Of a stretch of DNA of 64,000 nt, positions 13,982-27,826 are shown piece by piece (the first letter of the stretch is position 1; every line of letters starts with the position of its first letter). The position numbers and the translations under genes were made by a program. The notes under the pieces were generated by a model. It was not told where the DNA came from. It ran no database searches and saw only the letters and a list, made by a program, of their open reading frames with translations. The stretch comes from Sapria himalayana (taxonomy: Eukaryota; Streptophyta; Magnoliopsida; Malpighiales; Rafflesiaceae): assembly GCA_029783825.1 (NCBI GenBank), contig JAREIK010008168.1:47927-111926 (forward strand). Direction: 5' to 3'.

Positions 13982-14900
13982 CTTGATATACAGATAGATT
14001 GATAGAAAACTATATAGATAGATAGATATAAATATATATAGACAGATATATAGAGAGATATATAGATAGATGGATAGATAGATGGATGGATGGATGGATA
14101 CATAGATAGATAGTTAGAAAGGTAGGTAGAGATAGAGATAATAAGATAGATATATATAGACAGTAAGATAGATATAAAGATAGACAAGTAGATAGGAGTC
14201 ATGGAGAAAGATAGACAGATAGATAGACACATAGATAGATATACTAATAGACAAAAAGATAGATTGATTGATAAAAAATATATAGATAGAAAGACAAATA
14301 GATAGATTGTAAAATAAACAAATTAATAGATATACATATACATAGATAACAAATAGATAGATAGATAAATAGACATATAAAAAAATACATAGATAGACAT
14401 ATAAATAGATAGTAAGATATATAGATACACTGTTAGACATATACACAGATAGATAGATAGAATCATAGACAAATAAAGAAGTAGAAATATAGATAGATAC
14501 TAAGATAGCTAGATAAACATATTGACAGATAGAAAAATAGATAGACAGACATTTAGATAAACAAATAAAGATATAGATAAATAGACATATAAAATTATAG
14601 ATGGATAGATAGATACCAAATAGATAGATAGAAAGATCGACAGATATATTTATAATCATATAGATAAATAGATAGATTGACAATTAGACAGATAGACAAA
14701 TTGATAGATAGATAAATAGGCAGATTGATAGATATACATATAGATATATAGACAGATAAAGATATAGATAGAAGGATAGATAAATAAAGAGATATAAAGA
14801 TAAAAATATAGATATATAAATATATAGATATATATTTATAAATATAGATATATAAATATAGATATATAAATATAAAGATAAAAATAATATAAAGATAAAA

Positions 14901-14903
14901 ATA

Positions 14904-14938
<35 letters not shown>
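14901..14938. repeat. (TA)n microsatellite
   Basis: TA run with one phase slip (TATTATATA), preceded by a stretch of ATATAAATATAGA units at 14805-14880. Confidence 0.85.
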
Positions 14939-14943
<5 letters not shown>

Positions 14944-17397
14944 AATAGACATATAGACACAGACAATGAAACAAATAGATTAATAAATAGATACAAAGAT
15001 ATATGGACATACATAAAAACATATAGACAAATAGATAGGTAGACAGATAAATAGATAGGCATAGATTAGAAAAAAAAATTGAAATGTAGATAGATTGGAA
15101 AATAGAGAGATTGTATGATATACAGATAGATAGATAGATAATAGGTAGATATAAAGATATACAAATAGATAGATTGATAGGTAGATAGTTAACATATAGA
15201 AAGTTAAATAGATAGCTAGATATATAGATAGATAGATAAATAGATAGGAAGCTATATAGATAGATATATAGACACATATATAGATAGATAAAAAAATATT
15301 AAACATATAGATATATAGATATATAAATATATAGATAGATAAAAAATTAAATATTTAGACAAATAGATATATAGATAGTTAGCTAAGTAGATAGAAAAAT
15401 ATATAGATAGATATAAAGATAGATAGATTGACATATAAATAGATAGATAGATATATATATCGATAGATAGAGTGATAGATATACAAATAGATATATAAAT
15501 AGATAGTTAGATAAAAAGATACACAGATAGACAGATAGATAAATAGATAGATATATAGAGATTTTGATATATAGATAGACTAATATATTAATCTAAATAT
15601 AAATAAATAGGCAGATTGATAGATATCCAAATAGATAAATATACTTATAAAATGGTAGATATATAGATTGATAGATTGGTAGATAGATAGATAGATATAT
15701 AGATATATTTATAGATTAAAAGATAGATAGTTAGATAGATAGATAGATACATATAAAAAGAGAGAGACATTTAGACACATATACAGAGACACATAGACAC
15801 AATGATACTTAGATAGATGGACATATAGATAAATAGTCATATATACAAATAGACATATAGATAGATAGATAAATAGACATATAAAAAATATACAGATAGA
15901 TTGATAGATACATAGAAAAATAAAAAGATAGATTGATAGATTGATAATAAAATAGATAGATAGATAGGCTAATAAAGAGATAGATATATATACACATAGA
16001 TAGATAGATGGATATAAAGATAGATAGATAGAAAGACTAAAAGATATATAGAAAGATTGATAGAAAGTTAGATAGATAGATATATATATATATAGATAGA
16101 TAGATATACAAATAGATAGATATACAAATATATAAATAGACTGATAGATAGATGAATAGACAAATTGTCAGATATACAAATAGAAAGAAAGACTGATTAA
16201 TAGATAAGAAAATAAGTAGATAGAAACATATATAGATTGAAAAATAAATAGATATACATATAAATAGATTGATACACAAATAAATAGTTAGATAGATAGA
16301 TAGATAGAGAAATAGGAAAATAGACATAGAAACATAGACATATAGAGAGATAAGCAAATAGAAAGATAAGTAGATACATAGATATACAGATAACCACATA
16401 TACATATAAATTATTAGCCATATAGAAAGATAAATTGATAGACAAATAGGTAAATTGACAAATAGACTAATAGACAAATATTTAAATAGAATGGTATACA
16501 GATGGATAGATTGAGAAATAGATAGATAGATAGGGAAATATATAGCTATTCATAGAGACAAATATATGGATAGAAAAACAAATAGATAGACAAATAGAAA
16601 GAGACACAAATATATAGATAGATAGATAGACAAAAAAATAGATTGATAGATATAAAAATGGATAAATAGATATAAAGATCGATAGATAGACTGTTTCATT
16701 GATAGACTAATAAATGGAAAGATAGTTTGATAGTTAGACATGTACTTAGATAAATAAATAGATAGATAGATAGAAATATATACAAATATAAAAAAGATAT
16801 ATAGACAAATAGATAGATAGAGTTATAGAATGATAGACTTATAGATGAATAGGGAGATAGAGAATTAGATAGCTAGACAAATAGAATACATACAGAAAGA
16901 CTAATAGATAGATTGATATATTGACAAATAAATAGATAGATAGATATACAGATAGATAGATAGATAGACAGATAAAAAAATTAATAAATAGATAGATAGA
17001 TAAATAAATAGATTTTGATAAATAGATAGATATATAAATAGACAGATAGATATATAGATAGATTAAAAGATAGAAACATATATAGATAGAAAGATAGATA
17101 GAAAGATAGATTGATTGATTGATATGTAGATAAATAGACAGATAGATAAATAGATAGATATATAGATAGACAGACAGATTGATAAACAAACAGATAGATA
17201 GATAGATACATACATACATACATACATATACATTTAGATAGAAAGAAAGATAGATATATAGATAGACATATTGATAGATTGATAGGTAGACAGATAGATA
17301 GATAGAAAAATAGTTAGATATATAGATAGATAGATAGATATATTGATTGATAGAGATGTCGATGGGGAGATAGATATACATATAGATAGATAGATAA

Positions 17398-17413
17398 ACT
17401 AATAGATAGATGG
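17398..17413 (+). repeat. Left target-site duplication of the LINE
   Basis: ACTAATAGATAGATGG here is repeated exactly at 22431-22446. It is host satellite sequence duplicated by target-primed insertion. Because satellite words recur, some chance matching is possible, but a 16-base exact match placed at both element ends is strong support. Confidence 0.9.
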
Positions 17414-17691
17414 GAGTTTGTTCGATTTTCTTTTGCGATTATCTCTCGCGATTATCTTTGGTGAACTGTTGTGCGAATTATTGAAGTTCGAAGGTTGAAG
17501 GTTGAAGGTTGACATTGTTATGCGATTGGAAACTGCCATTTTGTGCGAATTTGTTGTGCGTCACTGCCATTGTTGTGGAGGTGGATTACTTCTCTACTTC
17601 AAGCTCTCAAGCTCGTAGAGAGAGAAAATCCCAATTTCTAGAGAGAGAATCTCGCCATTGCTGCCCGAATCAAGCTCCTCTCAAGCTAAAT

Positions 17692-19068
17692 ATGGAGCAA
17701 AAAGACTTATTACTAAACAATAAGTCGTTTGCATCGATTTTAAGAGAGCCCGCGCCTCCTTCATGCTGCTTCTGTAGCAAACACGGGAGTCCTGCGATTG
17801 TTTTTTCAACAGAGGAGATGCGCAAATTCATGGAGCCCTTTGAATATATGCTTATTGGTAAGTTTTCACATGGAAAGCCTCGCCCGAAGGAAATATAGCA
17901 GTTTATCTCCTCGTTAAAGCTTACGGGAAGGGTGAAGCTAGCTGATTACGATGCGAAGCACGTCTTCCTATAGTGTTTTATGATTGAGGACTTCTACCGT
18001 ATATGGCATAGAGGTCTATGGCAAGTTAACGGCTTTCCTATGTGTGTCTTGAGGTGGATGAAAGAGTTCATTCCACTGGAGGAGGCGTCTCTAGCCCTGG
18101 TATGGTTTTTCTTACCGAATCTCCCATTATATTTGTTTAACTCACAATCTCTCTATACAATTCCATCTTGTTTGGGTAAACCTGTAATTCGTGATGAAGC
18201 TACTGTTTCTATGACAAGGCCAAGCAAGGCTCGCGTGCGTGTTGAGTGTAACCTACTCACTCGGCCACCTAATTTGATCTGGATTGGTAATGGAGATGAT
18301 GGGCAGAATAATGGGTTTTGGCAACCTGTTATTCCCGAAAATCTGCCTGCTTATTGCATAAAATGTAAGAGAATTGGGCACGAATCGGGGGTGTGTAAGA
18401 TGGGTACAGAACAATCAGAAAATGTGCAAGGGTTAGAAGGTAGAAAAAGAATGGTGGAAAGATGGATTAGGAAGGAGGGAGGGGCTGGAGAAAACCCTGT
18501 AATTGAGGCAGGTTTAATGGATGTAGAAGGGGAGTATATGAGAGAGAAAGTGAGTAAGTTATTAGGAGAGGGAGAGGCTAGTAATAGAGTATATCATGAC
18601 GGAAGCATGGAGGAAGGAGATAAGCTAGGGGAGGGAGAAAAATGGGAGGAGGTGAAGGGTAGAAAGAAGAGGAACAGGAAAATCAAAACCAAAATAATTA
18701 TAAAAGAAAAATTGGAGGACTATAACTGGATAGAGGATGACCTCTTGGATTTCCCAGAGGAAGATGCAGAGGTGTTTAGTTGTCATTCAATAGGTAGAGA
18801 AGAAGAGGAACATGCATTCTATATAGAAAAGGGGAAGGATGATATGGATATTTATGAGGAAGATTGGACAAAGCTCACTAGAACTCAAGCCAAGGAAGCC
18901 ATAAAAATAATGACAATGCAGCTTGGGTGGCAGGATAAATATTATGAAAAAATACAAGTAAACTTGAATGCAATTAAAACCTCAAGGAATAAGAAAAAAC
19001 AATTAAACATAAAATATGAGACTAAGTGTACAACTAGATCCCAAACTAAGCTAGGAATTAATGGATAA
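17692..19068 (+). pseudogene. LINE ORF1 protein (DUF4283-like plus zinc knuckle), two stops
   Basis: The likely start is Met at 17692, just before the motif KSFASILREP that is common near the N-terminus of plant LINE/DUF4283 proteins. An upstream in-frame Met at 17509 is possible but precedes leader-like sequence. The frame is interrupted by TAG at 17896 and again about 75 bases later, near 17971, then runs open from 17980 to 19068. A DUF4283-type region is suggested by the FYRIWHRGLWQVNGFPMCV segment and by ALVWFFLPNLPLYLFN. A CX2CX4HX4C zinc knuckle is plain at 18355-18396 (YCIKCKRIGHESGVCKMG). The tail is highly charged. The protein would bind the element RNA. The last codons overlap the ORF2 start. 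Confidence 0.85.
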
Positions 19069-20726
19069 ATGCCTGTATTGGAACATAAGAGGGGTTGCTA
19101 ATAATCCTTCATTAAATAGGTTAAAACAATTAATAAAAACTAAAAATTTCTCATGTAGTCATTGCGGAACCTATGATCCAGAAGGATCAATTAATCAACT
19201 ACAGCCAAAAACTAGGGTTTAACAATGCATATGCTAATAAAAATAGTAAACTATGGATAATGTGGCATAATTATTTGGACATTGAAATTTTAAAAGATAC
19301 AGATTAGGTAGTACATTTTAAAATAAATAAAAAAACAGATGAAATAATATCGGTTGTATATGCTAAAAATGATAAAAAATCAAGGTTAGCACTGTGGGAG
19401 GAAATGCAGAACATCGCATCTAGGAGTGCACCCTAGATTATAGAAGGTGATTTTAATATAATCAGGAGCAATCAAGAAAAGAAAGGAGGTAAAACCCCGG
19501 ATCCAATAGCAATGACACAATTTAATGAGGCGATCTCAAACTTGAAATTAATGAAAATAGATTTCACAGGTTCAAGGTACACTTGGTGTAACAACAGGAG
19601 TAAAAGAAGCACAATTTGGGCTAGACTGGACAGAGTACTGTGTAATGCTAAGTGGATAGCTTTGCATGGGGTTACAGGGCTAAGAAATCTAAATAGAACC
19701 TGTTCAGATCATTGCCCATTGCTTATTACAATCTATAAGAATTACCGAGTATCAGGTAACTTTAAATTTCAGAATATGTAAGAAAAGCACGTTGGCTTTG
19801 AAAAACTGGTAACTGAATCCTGGATGGAGCCAGCAATGGGGAAACCGATGCAAATATTAATGGTTAAGCTTCATAGATTAAAAAAATGTCTAAAAATATG
19901 GAATAAAGAAGTCTTTGGAAATCTAAACCAAATAATAAAGCAAGAAGAGGAAAAAGTAGAAAAACTAGAATTAGAATACGATAATAATAACACAGAGGTA
20001 AAGAGACAAGAACTAAATAAGGCTAAAGGGGACTTGAGGCTTAAGTTGTATATGGAGGAAGTATACTGGAAACAGTGTTCAAAAATTAAATGGTTGAAAG
20101 ATGGAGATAGAAACACTAAGTTTTTTCACAACATGTGTAAAATAAAGGCTCAAAAAAATAAAATCAAGGGCATTAAAACTAATGAGGGAAAATGGGTTGA
20201 AGAAGACAAGCAGATAGGATCCCTCTTTGAGGAATTTTTTAAAAGCCATCTATGCAGACAGGCTCCCCAAGTAGGAAACTCATTAATGAATGGGATTAAC
20301 ACAGTCATCTCACTAGAACAAAATCAAATGATGGAGAAGATCCCGGAGGAAGAAGAGATTAAAAAGGTAGTGTTTGATCTGGATAAGGATAGTGCAGCAG
20401 GGCTAGATGGCTGGAATAATTATTTTTTTCAGCTAAACTGGCTCATTATCAAAAAAGATCTGGTTCCTGCAATTGCCAATTTTTTTATAGGCGCGGATAT
20501 TCATAAGGCATGGGAAAACTCTTTCATAGTGCTAATCCCCAAAAATGAATCACCTCAAAAATGTGAGGATTTTAGGCCTATAAGTTTATCTAATGCAATT
20601 TATAAGATCATTGCTAAAATTATTCAAAACAGACATAGTAATATTTTACCATTTATAATATCACAGGAACAAACAGGATTTGTTAAGAATAGATTAATGA
20701 TTGCACTCAGAATCTACCTCATATAG
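19061..20726 (+). pseudogene. LINE ORF2: endonuclease and N-terminal reverse transcriptase, broken
   Basis: It starts at ATG 19061, overlapping the end of ORF1. The first residues MDKCLYWNIRGV match the start of plant LINE endonucleases. A frameshift near 19150 moves the reading into the frame carrying IAEPM, GDFN and SDHCPL, the catalytic landmarks of the exonuclease-endonuclease-phosphatase fold. In that frame there are stops at 19305, 19434 and 19779. From 19824 the frame is open to 20726 and shows KWLKDGDRNTKFFH, AGLDG, LIPKNESPQKCEDFRPISL and EQTGFVKNR, the N-terminal fingers of LINE reverse transcriptase. The palm with the [FY]xDD motif is absent: sequence jumps from GFVKNRLM to the linker before RNase H at about 20705-20720. 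Confidence 0.9.
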
Positions 20727-21470
20727 CAATATGGTGCCTATGGAAAGCTCGTAATAAGAGTAAATTTGAGGGCATAAGAATGAATTCAAATGAAATTATA
20801 AAAGATATAATTAAAGAAATCAGGAATGTATCAAGTATAAACCCTATAAAAGTTGATGGTTCCTGTTTAAATAAGGTAGCTAGAATCTTCTGGGGCCTTG
20901 CTATTACAAATATGAAACAGGGATGGGTAAAAAGTATAAGTTGGAATAGGCCTCCGAAAGGTAAAATATCATTAAACACGGATGGTAGCTTCAATAGGGA
21001 CACTGGTATAGCAGGTGGAGGAGGGGTAATAAGGGACTCAAATGGGTATGTAATAAAAGCATTTACATCGGCTACAGAAGCATTCTCAGCCCTCCACTCG
21101 GAGATAAAAGCTTTGAATATAGGATTAAATGTCTATAAAAAATTAGATTTAGAAAATATACAAATTCAAGTAGACTCTATGCTTTTGGTAGATTTAGTAA
21201 GTGGAAAAAAAATTCTTTTGGAGGTATGAGGAAGAAATGGAAATTATTTTGAACCTCATTAAAGTGCTTAATGCATCAATCTTACATATATATAGAGAAG
21301 CTAATACTTTGGCGGATAGTCTTGCAAGATTAGGTTCGATAAGAGGAGAACATGAATTTGATGAGGTTTCGATGCCAGAAAAAGTAAAAGGAATAGCGAA
21401 ACTGGATAGGAAGGTCTTCCCTTATTTAAGATTTAGGAAGGGTAGTATTAACAGAAAAAATAGAATATGA
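20708..21470 (+). pseudogene. LINE ORF2 C-terminal part: linker and RNase H, frameshifted
   Basis: After the deletion junction the reading frame changes and gives PHIAIWCLWKARNKSKFEG, typical of the linker upstream of RNase H in plant LINEs. RNase H landmarks follow: LNTDGSFN (first Asp), SEIKALNIGL (Glu), QVDSM (second Asp). The frame breaks at an A8 run (21205-21212), and the last motif REANTLADSLARLG with the final Asp continues in another frame from about 21213. The order and spacing fit RNase HI fused to ORF2. One small A-run slip would account for the break. Confidence 0.88.
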
Positions 21471-22430
21471 AAATCCAGTAGCTGCTGTGAAGGGGAATCT
21501 GAAAATTATAAGAATATGAAAATAGAATATGGAAAATAGAATAAGAAAAGTATAATAATATAAGCGGTGGAATTGTGGTAGCTTCTTTGCAGGGTGCAGG
21601 TTAACAGTGAAGTTCATGGTATAAACAACCAGAAAATCCAGTTGCTATTTCTTTTATAGTCACTGCAAGGTTCACCTCACAAGACAAAGATGAGGGAACG
21701 AAAAGGTAAGGGCTGGAATTTTTTGCTCCTTTGGTTTGTTTCTGGTTTTTTTGAGTTTGCAGGAAAGCACTAAAGGGGCAATCAAATCATATTCCCTGGA
21801 ATTAAAAGAAGTCTGTAACTAGCAAGAGTCTGTAAAAATCTTGTCAAGTCATGTGTTATGTTTTTTTTTACCAGCGTTTAAATCATGTAGTTTCAGAATC
21901 ATGTGTTTGTATTAAATAAAAGGTCCTAGGAGAGGTAAGTGTCTAGTCTAGGAGGTCGGCAAAGATCAGGATGCTGCAAAGTGGCTTGGAAATGGCACTC
22001 AAGATGTGAATCTAAAGCTATATCGGCAAACAAAGAGGGTCAAGGACTAGGACAGATAGAAGAGGAAAGCTTCGGCAGAATATGTGCAACAAGGTTGAAA
22101 GGAATTTTGCAAAGTGGGAGATATTTCTGTTTTTTATGCAGGAAATATGTTATATACTGCATAGAAAGGGTGATATCAGAAAAACAGGAAGGATGTTCCA
22201 TGAAGCGCTAGAAAGATAAAAGTAGGAAACTCATTTTAGTAAAGAGTAAAGTTAAGATCGATGACTTAGAGTTTTTACGTTATTTTAATAGTGTTAGGAA
22301 GATTATATGATTAGTCTTTAGAAACGGGGAATGGATGTAAGACGGGTAAAGGGTAGAAGTAGTTTGTACAAATTGTATTCCTCCGCCAAAGGAGAGGGCT
22401 ATAAATAATAAACAAACTTATATAAAAAAA
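21471..22430 (+). other. LINE 3' untranslated region and tail
   Basis: No conserved protein. A plus-strand open frame of 90 codons at 21939-22211 shows no recognisable domain and is probably chance. A polyadenylation signal AATAAA lies at 22407-22412, and the element ends in a short A-rich tail (TATAAAAAAA) directly before the right target duplication. Confidence 0.75.
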
Positions 22431-22446
22431 ACTAATAGATAGATGG
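22431..22446 (+). repeat. Right target-site duplication of the LINE
   Basis: Exact copy of 17398-17413, following the A-rich tail. Confidence 0.9.
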
Positions 22447-23300
22447 ATTAATATACAAAAAGATAGACAGATAGATTTATAGATAGAAAAATAAATAGAT
22501 AAATAAATAGACAAATATGTATACAAATAGATAGACAAATAGATATATAGGTAGATTAACATAATGATATAAGATAGATAGGCATAAAGATAAAAAGATA
22601 GATAGATGGACTTATATATAGATAGATAAACAAATAGATAGACAGATAAATAAATAGATAGATAGATAGATAGTAGATAGATAAATAAATATATAGATAG
22701 ATTAGATAGATAGATAGATAAACAGATAGACTGATAGATAGACAGATAGACAGAGAAATAGATAGATAGATAGACATACAAACACATAGACATGCAAATA
22801 TTAAGATTGATAGTTACACAGATATATAGATACAATGACAAATAAATAAGTAGATTGATAGATAGAAAGATAAATAGATATGTAGATAGATAGATTCATA
22901 GATAGAATGATAGATTGATAGATAGATAGACAAAAAGATAGACATATAAATAGATAGATAAATATATAGATAGATAGACATATAGAAAGTTAGATATATA
23001 GTTAGATAGATAAATAAATAGACAGATAGATAGATCGATCGATCGATAGACAAATGGATAGACAATTAAAAATATAGTTCGAAAGATAGACATATAAATG
23101 ACAAACAGATAAAAAAATAGACTTATAGCTAGACAGAGAAACAAATAGATAGATACAAAAATAGACTGACAAATAGATACATAGATAGATTGATAGATTG
23201 ATTGATAGAGAGAAAGATAGATACATAGCTAGATAGATATATAAACAGATAAATATATAAATAGATATATAGATAGATAGACTAACATATAGATAAATAG

Positions 23301-23362
<62 letters not shown>
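23301..23362. repeat. Compound microsatellite (AT)n(GT)n
   Basis: An AT run to about 23326 followed by about 18 GT units to 23362. Confidence 0.95.
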
Positions 23363-23365
<3 letters not shown>

Positions 23366-24130
23366 ATGATAGATAGATAGATAAATATATAGATAGAAAG
23401 AAAGATATATGGATAGATAGATAAATAAACAAACAGATAGATTGCCAATAGATATATAGATATACATATAAATAGATATACATACAGAAAGAAAAATAGA
23501 TAGTAGACAAATAGATAAATAGATAAACATATAGATAGAAAGATTGATATACAGATTGATATAAAGATTGATAAATAGATATTTAGACAAATATTTTGAA
23601 ATGTAGATAGATAGATAGATATGCATATAGATAGATAAGTAAATATAAAGATTATAATCTAATAGATAGACATATACATAGATAGGTAGACAATAGAAAG
23701 ACATATAGATAAAAAATAGATAGACAAATAGATAGATATATAGATTAGATATATATAGAAAAAGATAGATAATAGATAGATTGATAGATAGACAGATAGA
23801 TAGATAGACAGACAGACAGATAGATAAATAGATAGTTAGAATGACTAATAGATAGATAGATAGATAGATAGACAGATAAGCGATAGCTAGATAGATAGGT
23901 AGAAAAATAGTTAGATAAATATAAAAATAAATAGATTTACAAATAGATAGATAGATATATAGATATATAGATATATAGACAAATAGATAGATGGATATAT
24001 AGATATATTGATAGACAGAATTAGATAGATAGATAAATTGATAGACTGATAGATACATAGATAGATAGATAGATAGAAAGATAGACATATAGAAAAATAG
24101 ATAGATCAAAAGATTATTAGACAGATAGAT

Positions 24131-24161
<31 letters not shown>

Positions 24162-25045
24162 AATATAGATAGAGAAATAAATAGACAAATAGATAGATTT
24201 ATAGAAACATACATTGATAGAAAGATATATTGATTGATAAATAGACAAATGATAGATAGATAATTAAATAAAAAGATAGGTAGACATATCGATTGATAGA
24301 TAGATAGGTAAATAGATAGATAGATAAAAAAATAATAGATAGAATGCCCGATATATAGATAGATATATGGATAGACAGATAGATTGATAGATAAATAGAT
24401 ATACAAATAGATAGATTGATTGATTAAATGATATATTGATAGATAGATAGATTGGTAGACACCTAGATAGATATACAGATACACATACAAATTGACAAAA
24501 AGATGGATAGTTTGACAAACATACAGATTGATAGACAGATAAACAAATAGAAAGACAAATATAAAGACTAAAACTTAGACATATAGATTGATATATAAAA
24601 AAATAAATAGAAAGATAGATAGATAAAAAGATAGATAGATATAATGATAATACACTAATTGATAGAATGATAGAATGACAGATAGATAGACAGAAAGATA
24701 TACAGATAGATAGTCCGATAAATAGATAGATATATTGAATTATAGATAGATAGATATATAGATTTATATATATTTAGATAGACATAGATAGATAGATAGA
24801 TATATAGATAGATAGACCAACAAATAGAAAGATAGATGGATAGATAGATAGATTGACAAATAGATCGATAGACATAGAGATAGATAAGCATATTGATAGA
24901 TAGACAGATAGATAGATAGACATATATATAGATATATAGATAGATATATATATAAAGAAAATATATATAAATTGATTGACAGACAAAAAGATAGACAGAA
25001 AGATTGACAGATAGATTGATAGATAGATAGTTAGAAAGATAGATA

Positions 25046-25199
25046 GATTCATAGATAGACATATTATATACCAATTGATAAATTGATTGATAGGCAGATT
25101 GATAGCTGAGAGATAGAGTGATAGACAGGCAGATAGATAGATTCATAGGTAGACATATTATATACCAATTGATAAATTGATTGATAGGTAGATTGACAG
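25046..25199. repeat. 94-bp direct duplication in the GATA array
   Basis: GATTCATAGATAGACATATT with its downstream sequence at 25046 recurs at 25140 with few differences, including the rare word TATACCAATTGATAAATTGA. It marks a tandem duplication younger than the general decay of the array. Confidence 0.85.
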
Positions 25200-25410
25200 C
25201 AGATAGATAGAGAGACAGATAGGAAGATAGATAGATAGATAGATATATAAATTATTAGACAGATGCATAAATAGATAGATAGAGAGTTAATAGATAGATA
25301 AATAAATAAATAGATTGATAGACTAATTATAGTTAGATAAATAGATATATAGAAAGAAAGATAGACATATAGATCTAAAGATAACTAGTCGGATAGATAG
25401 ACAAAAGATA

Positions 25411-25412
<2 letters not shown>

Positions 25413-25442
<30 letters not shown>
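25413..25442. repeat. (TA)n microsatellite
   Basis: Uninterrupted TA run in the GATA array. Confidence 0.9.
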
Positions 25443-25444
<2 letters not shown>

Positions 25445-27779
25445 AATTGATAGACAGATAGATTTAATGATTGATATACTGATAGATAACAGAAAGATAG
25501 ACAAATAGATAGATCGATAGATAAAAAAATAGATTAGATAGATAGATTGACAGATAGATAAATAGAAAGATTGGTAGATATATAGATAAAAAGACAAATA
25601 AATTGATATATAGATTGATAGCTAGAAAAATAGATAGAAAAATTAATAGATAGACAGATAGACATTAAGATAGATAGATAGATAGATAAAAAAAGATAAA
25701 TAGATAGATATATAAATTGACAGATAGAGAGACAAATAGATAAATGGATTCATAGAATGATTTATATACAAATTGATAGATAAATTAAAAAACAAAATTT
25801 AATCAGATAGATAGATAGATAGATTGACAGATAGATATATAGACAAATAAATCGATAGATCAATAGATTATTAGATAGATTGATAGACAAACATATATAT
25901 TGATACATAGACAAACAAATAGATAGATAGATAGACCAATTGATAGACAAATAGAAAGAAATAAAGATAGATAGATATATAGATATGTATATATATATAT
26001 ATAGAAAAAAAAATTACATATAAATAGATTCATAGTTAGACAGAACGAAATACAGATAGATAGAGATTTAGATATATAGATAGATATATAGACAAATAGA
26101 TAGATAGATAATTAAATAGATAGATAGAAAGATAGACAGATAAATAGATAAAGAGATAGATAGATAGATACACAAATAGATGGATAGAAAAAAAGACTCA
26201 TAGAATGATAGATAGACAGATAGACATATAAATAGATAGACAAATAGATAAATAGATAGATAGAAAAACAAATATATAAACAAATTGATAGATTGATTCA
26301 TAGACAGACAAATTGAGAGATAGATATATAGATAGATAGATAGACAAATGGATAGACAGATTAATAGATAAATTGATTGATAGATTGATAGATAGTATGA
26401 TTGATAGATTGATAAATAGATTGATATACAGATAGATAGATTGATTGATTGATAAAAAGATAAATTGATTGATTGATCGAAAGATAGATAGACATATAGA
26501 AATACATATTGATAGAGAGATAGAAAGACACATAGAAAAACATATAGATATACAGATAGATAAGAAAATAGATAAATAAAAATAATAAAAAAGAGAAAGA
26601 TAGAAAAGATAGAAAAATTAATAAAAAGTTAGATTGACATATTGAAAAACATATAGAGAGATAGATAGATACATAGATATATAGATGGATTGAATGATAG
26701 ATAGATATATAGACAGACAAGATAGATAGACAGATAGATAGATAGATAAAAATATAGAAAGATTAAGAGATAGATTAGATAGATATGATTGATATATAGA
26801 CAACAAGATAAATAGATAAATAATAAAATAATGGCACATAGATACACAGAAAGATAAAAAATATAAAAATAGATAAATAGATAGAGAGACATATAGACAA
26901 AAACAATTAGGGAGAGATAGTTAGGCAAATATCTAGATAGATTGATTAAATAAATATAGGTAAATAGATAGACAAAAAGAAATATAGAAATATTGGTTGA
27001 TTGATTGATTGATAGGCAGATAGATAGACGGAATTTTTAGAAAGATAGTTAGACAATTTGATAGATAGATTGATAAACAAATAAAAAATAAATTGATAGA
27101 TAGTTTGATAAATAGATTAATAGACACGTTGATAGACATATTTATAGACAAATAGATAGACAATTAGATTTATAGATTGATACAAAGATATATACATAGA
27201 TAGATAGATATATAGATAGATAGATAGATAGATAGAATATATATGAAAATATAGATATACAAATAGAAATACAAATAGTGTGATAGATAGATAGAAAGAT
27301 ACATAGATAGATATTCAGATTTATAAATAGATTGAATAATAGATTGATAGATAGATAGTTAGATAAATAGATAGTCAGACAGATAGATAGATACACAGAT
27401 AGACAGATAGAAAGACAAATAGATAGACAGATAGATTGATAGAAATATAGATAGATAGACAGAAAAAATAAATGATAGATATACATGTAGTCTGATAGAA
27501 ATACAGATAGATATATATAAAGAAAGAAAGATAGATAGATAAATAGATAGATAGATAGACAAAAAGAAAAAAGGAGAGATAGATAGACAGATAGCTAGAT
27601 AGATAGATTAAAATAAAGATAGACATACATGTAGTCTGAAAGATATGAAAATAGATAGATAGATTGATAGATTGATAGGTAGATAGATAGAAAGATTGAT
27701 AGATCATTTGATAGAAAATTAGATATACAGATAGATAAGTATATATAAATATAGATTGAAAGAAAGAAAGATAGATTTT

Positions 27780-27790
27780 TAGATAGATGC

Positions 27791-27826
<36 letters not shown>

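Larger units (their letters stand above)
5193..17397 (+). repeat. Degenerate GATA/TAGA tetranucleotide satellite block 1
   Basis: Twelve kilobases of imperfect (TAGA)n, with common variants TTGA, CAAA, CATA and TACA. Sequence between 11990 and 12180 is enriched for GATG variants. The complementary strand reads TATC-TATC and rarely makes a stop, so it produces long frames translating as repeated Ser-Ile-Tyr-Leu; these are not genes. The block is bounded by the CACTA A terminus on the left and the LINE target duplication on the right. Confidence 0.95.
17414..22430 (+). mobile_element. Non-LTR retrotransposon (plant L1-clade LINE), defective
   Basis: A 5017-bp insertion in the GATA satellite with a 16-bp target duplication. 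In order it has a short leader, ORF1 with a CCHC zinc knuckle, ORF2 with an apurinic endonuclease-like domain, the N-terminal part of reverse transcriptase and RNase H, then a 3' region with AATAAA and a short A-rich tail. ORF1 and ORF2 overlap by eight bases. It is dead: ORF1 has two in-frame stops; ORF2 has a frameshift, three in-frame stops, an internal deletion of the RT catalytic core and another frameshift in an A8 run. The intact leader and target duplication suggest a full-length insertion that lost the RT core rather than a 5'-truncated copy. Confidence 0.93.

Noticed and set aside
5193..17397. Dozens of minus-strand open frames up to about 225 codons, rich in Ser, Ile, Tyr and Leu
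   Set aside because: They are the translation of TATC repeats, which avoid stops in several frames at once. Overlapping frames have the same composition and there is no start context or domain.
19871..20116. Minus-strand frame inside LINE ORF2
   Set aside because: Shadow of the reverse-transcriptase frame, whose plus-strand motifs are clear.
21939..22211. 90-codon plus-strand frame near the LINE 3' end as a third ORF
   Set aside because: It lies between RNase H and the polyadenylation signal, shows no domain, and plant LINEs of this type have two ORFs.
23282..24490. 402-codon open frame
   Set aside because: Entirely within the satellite and composed of SIYL-type words plus a Thr-His run from the (GT)n tract. 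Not a gene.
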